Assembly: GCA_025266875.1 (NCBI GenBank) | Contig: JALLLT010000133.1 | Location: 1 to 18,326 of the forward strand | Length of the DNA stretch: 18,326 nt | From: Fennellomyces sp. T-0311 | Lineage: Eukaryota; Mucoromycota; Mucoromycetes; Mucorales; Lichtheimiaceae | Reading direction: 5' to 3' | Shown: in pieces, positions 17,367 to 18,326 of the stretch | Numbering within the stretch: position 1 is the stretch's first letter | How the letters are laid out: each line of letters begins with the position of its first letter | Made by a program: the position numbers and the translations under genes | Notes under the pieces: model-generated | What the model was told of the DNA's origin: nothing | The model's input: the letters and a program-made list of their open reading frames with translations, nothing else | Database searches by the model: none

Positions 17367-18326
17367 ATGGACTACTTTAACTTTTTCGAGCAATTTGATC
17401 CTTGCAACCTTGATGACGTTCTGATGCTTACGGTACTAGAAGAGGAGGATAACGATGACGAGTATCTTGGGCAATCAACAGCCGGCAAAGCACCACAGCA
17501 TGGAGGCTCACACCCTGGCCGAAAAATTGTACCTCAAATGATTACTCAAGGCCATGACAACCTGATGAGAGATTACTTCAGTGATCATCCAGTATACGAC
17601 TCTGATACGTTCCGTCGCCGCTTCCGAATGCGCAAAGGCCTCTTTTTGTGGATAATGAATGCTGTCATCGAAAAGGATGACTACTTTCGTAGGAAGCGTG
17701 ATGCAGCAGGCAAACTCGGTCATTCGCCACATCAGAAAATGATGGCAGCATTGCGACAGCTAGCATCTGGCATCAGCGCAGATGCTCTAGATGAATATCT
17801 TCGGATTGGAGAAAGTACTGCGCTGGAGTGCTTGCAGCGATTCTACAAGGCAGTGATTGCTGTTTTTGAAGAAGAGTACCTTCGCCAGCCAACCTCCACG
17901 GATCTTGAACGACTGCTTGCTGTGGGCGAACTTCGTGGATTTCCTGGAATGATTGGTTCGCTGGACTGCATGCATTGGGAGTGGAAAAACTGTCCAGTCG
18001 CATGGGCTGGTCAGTACAAAGGCAAAGAGAAGAAGCCAACAGTTATTCTCGAAGCCGTTGCTTTCTATGACCTTTGGATTTGGCATGCGATGTTCGGCCT
18101 TCCGGGATCATTAAACGACATCAATGTGCTACACCGATCCCATCTCTTAAGCCAACAGGCTGAGGGGCAGGCACCACCGGTGAACTTCCGCGTTGGCCAC
18201 AATGAGTACGACATGGGCTATTACCTTGTGGAGGGTATATACCCAAACTGGGCAGTATTTGTCCACAGTATTCTGGTTCCGCAAGGCAGTAAAAACAAAG
18301 TGAGTAAGAGTGGGGTTGGGCCTCTT
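17367..18326 (+). CDS. PIF/Harbinger DDE transposase (DDE_Tnp_4 type), C-terminus beyond window
   Basis: The frame is open for 320 codons from ATG at 17367 to the last base, with no stop. After an acidic N-terminus come a helical region (DSDTFRRRFRMRKGLFLWIMNAV) and a helix-turn-helix-like segment (HSPHQKMMAALRQLASGISADALDEYLRIGEST). The catalytic core then follows: GMIGSLDCMHW (first Asp about residue 200), GLPGSLNDINVLHRS (second Asp about 251) and YYLVEGIYPNWAVFV (Glu about 289, where many relatives have Asp). It would cut and join the element's ends in the nucleus, usually with a Myb/SANT partner encoded by the same element; no such partner lies in the visible part. The frame is undamaged as far as seen. 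Confidence 0.92.
   Translation, partial: MDYFNFFEQFDPCNLDDVLMLTVLEEEDNDDEYLGQSTAGKAPQHGGSHPGRKIVPQMITQGHDNLMRDYFSDHPVYDSDTFRRRFRMRKGLFLWIMNAVIEKDDYFRRKRDAAGKLGHSPHQKMMAALRQLASGISADALDEYLRIGESTALECLQRFYKAVIAVFEEEYLRQPTSTDLERLLAVGELRGFPGMIGSLDCMHWEWKNCPVAWAGQYKGKEKKPTVILEAVAFYDLWIWHAMFGLPGSLNDINVLHRSHLLSQQAEGQAPPVNFRVGHNEYDMGYYLVEGIYPNWAVFVHSILVPQGSKNKVSKSGVGPL

Larger units (their letters stand above)
16989..18326 (+). mobile_element. PIF/Harbinger DNA transposon, left part
   Basis: The terminal sequence GAGCATCTCCAGCGG at 16989-17003 matches the GC-rich GAGCATCTCC type common in PIF/Harbinger elements. It is preceded by TTA and lies exactly where Gypsy RT coding stops. Subterminal repeats follow: TTTGCTAAAT twice at about 17007-17032, and a diverged TCCAGTGGAATCGCTA near 17071. 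A transposase gene reads rightward to the window edge; the right end is not in the window. Confidence 0.85.

Noticed and set aside
1..18326. tRNA, rRNA, CRISPR arrays or bacterial operons
   Set aside because: No cloverleaf, conserved rRNA segment, regularly spaced repeat-spacer pattern or ribosome-binding-site-led gene series was found on reading. The spliceosomal introns and retroelements are eukaryotic.

Overview
This window is eukaryotic, most likely from a fungus, possibly one of the Mucoromycota. The evidence is short introns (38 to 56 nt where I can place them) with GTATGT/GTAAGN donors, pyrimidine-rich leaders behind TATAAATA boxes, and transposon families that I associate with fungi. 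I see no bacterial operon structure, rRNA, tRNA or CRISPR. The assignment to phylum is an inference, not a match. Nearly the whole window is mobile DNA, and much of it is nested.

Layout. Positions 1-638 are non-coding and hold the probable 5' end of a Helentron-type Helitron. Positions 639-6366 encode its large protein in three exons (about 1873 aa predicted): N-terminal basic repeats, DUF6570-like Cys region, HUH Rep nuclease, PIF1-type SF1 helicase and a C-terminal endonuclease/exonuclease/phosphatase (EEP) domain. The frame is intact. Positions 6428-6660 are an unusual structured tail with five GCGNAGC mini-hairpin cores, a 20-bp tandem repeat, two strong hairpins and TTTAGGG words. An 11-bp inverted repeat (502-512 and 6612-6622) brackets the element. 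Positions 7155-7912 are a decayed Ty3/Gypsy integrase. A poorly understood small ORF pair lies at 7943-8305. A probable single-exon gene of unknown function with a clear TATA box lies at 8764-9384. Positions 9716-10040 look like a solo LTR. Positions 10531-11806 are the C-terminal remnant of a DDE transposase fused to a DEDDy 3'-5' exonuclease. Positions 12016-12858 encode a Myb/SANT-like protein with a Pro/Thr-rich tail.

The right third is a three-element nest. A minus-strand Ty3/Gypsy element (LTR, polypurine tract, integrase, RNase H and the end of RT) begins at 12872, just 13 bp after the Myb stop codon. Its 3' LTR (about 204 bp) is split by a 1.8-kb terminal-inverted-repeat element (12982-14783). 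That element carries a minus-strand multi-exon gene with no recognisable transposase. The Gypsy RT is cut at 16988 by a PIF/Harbinger element, preceded by TTA and starting GAGCATCTCCAGCGG. Its DDE transposase reads open to the window edge.

The relative order can be read from the nesting: Gypsy arrived first, then the TIR element and Harbinger inserted into it. The Helentron and the Harbinger look recent (open reading frames). The Gypsy, TIR-element gene, integrase relic and DDE-exonuclease copies carry stops or frameshifts.
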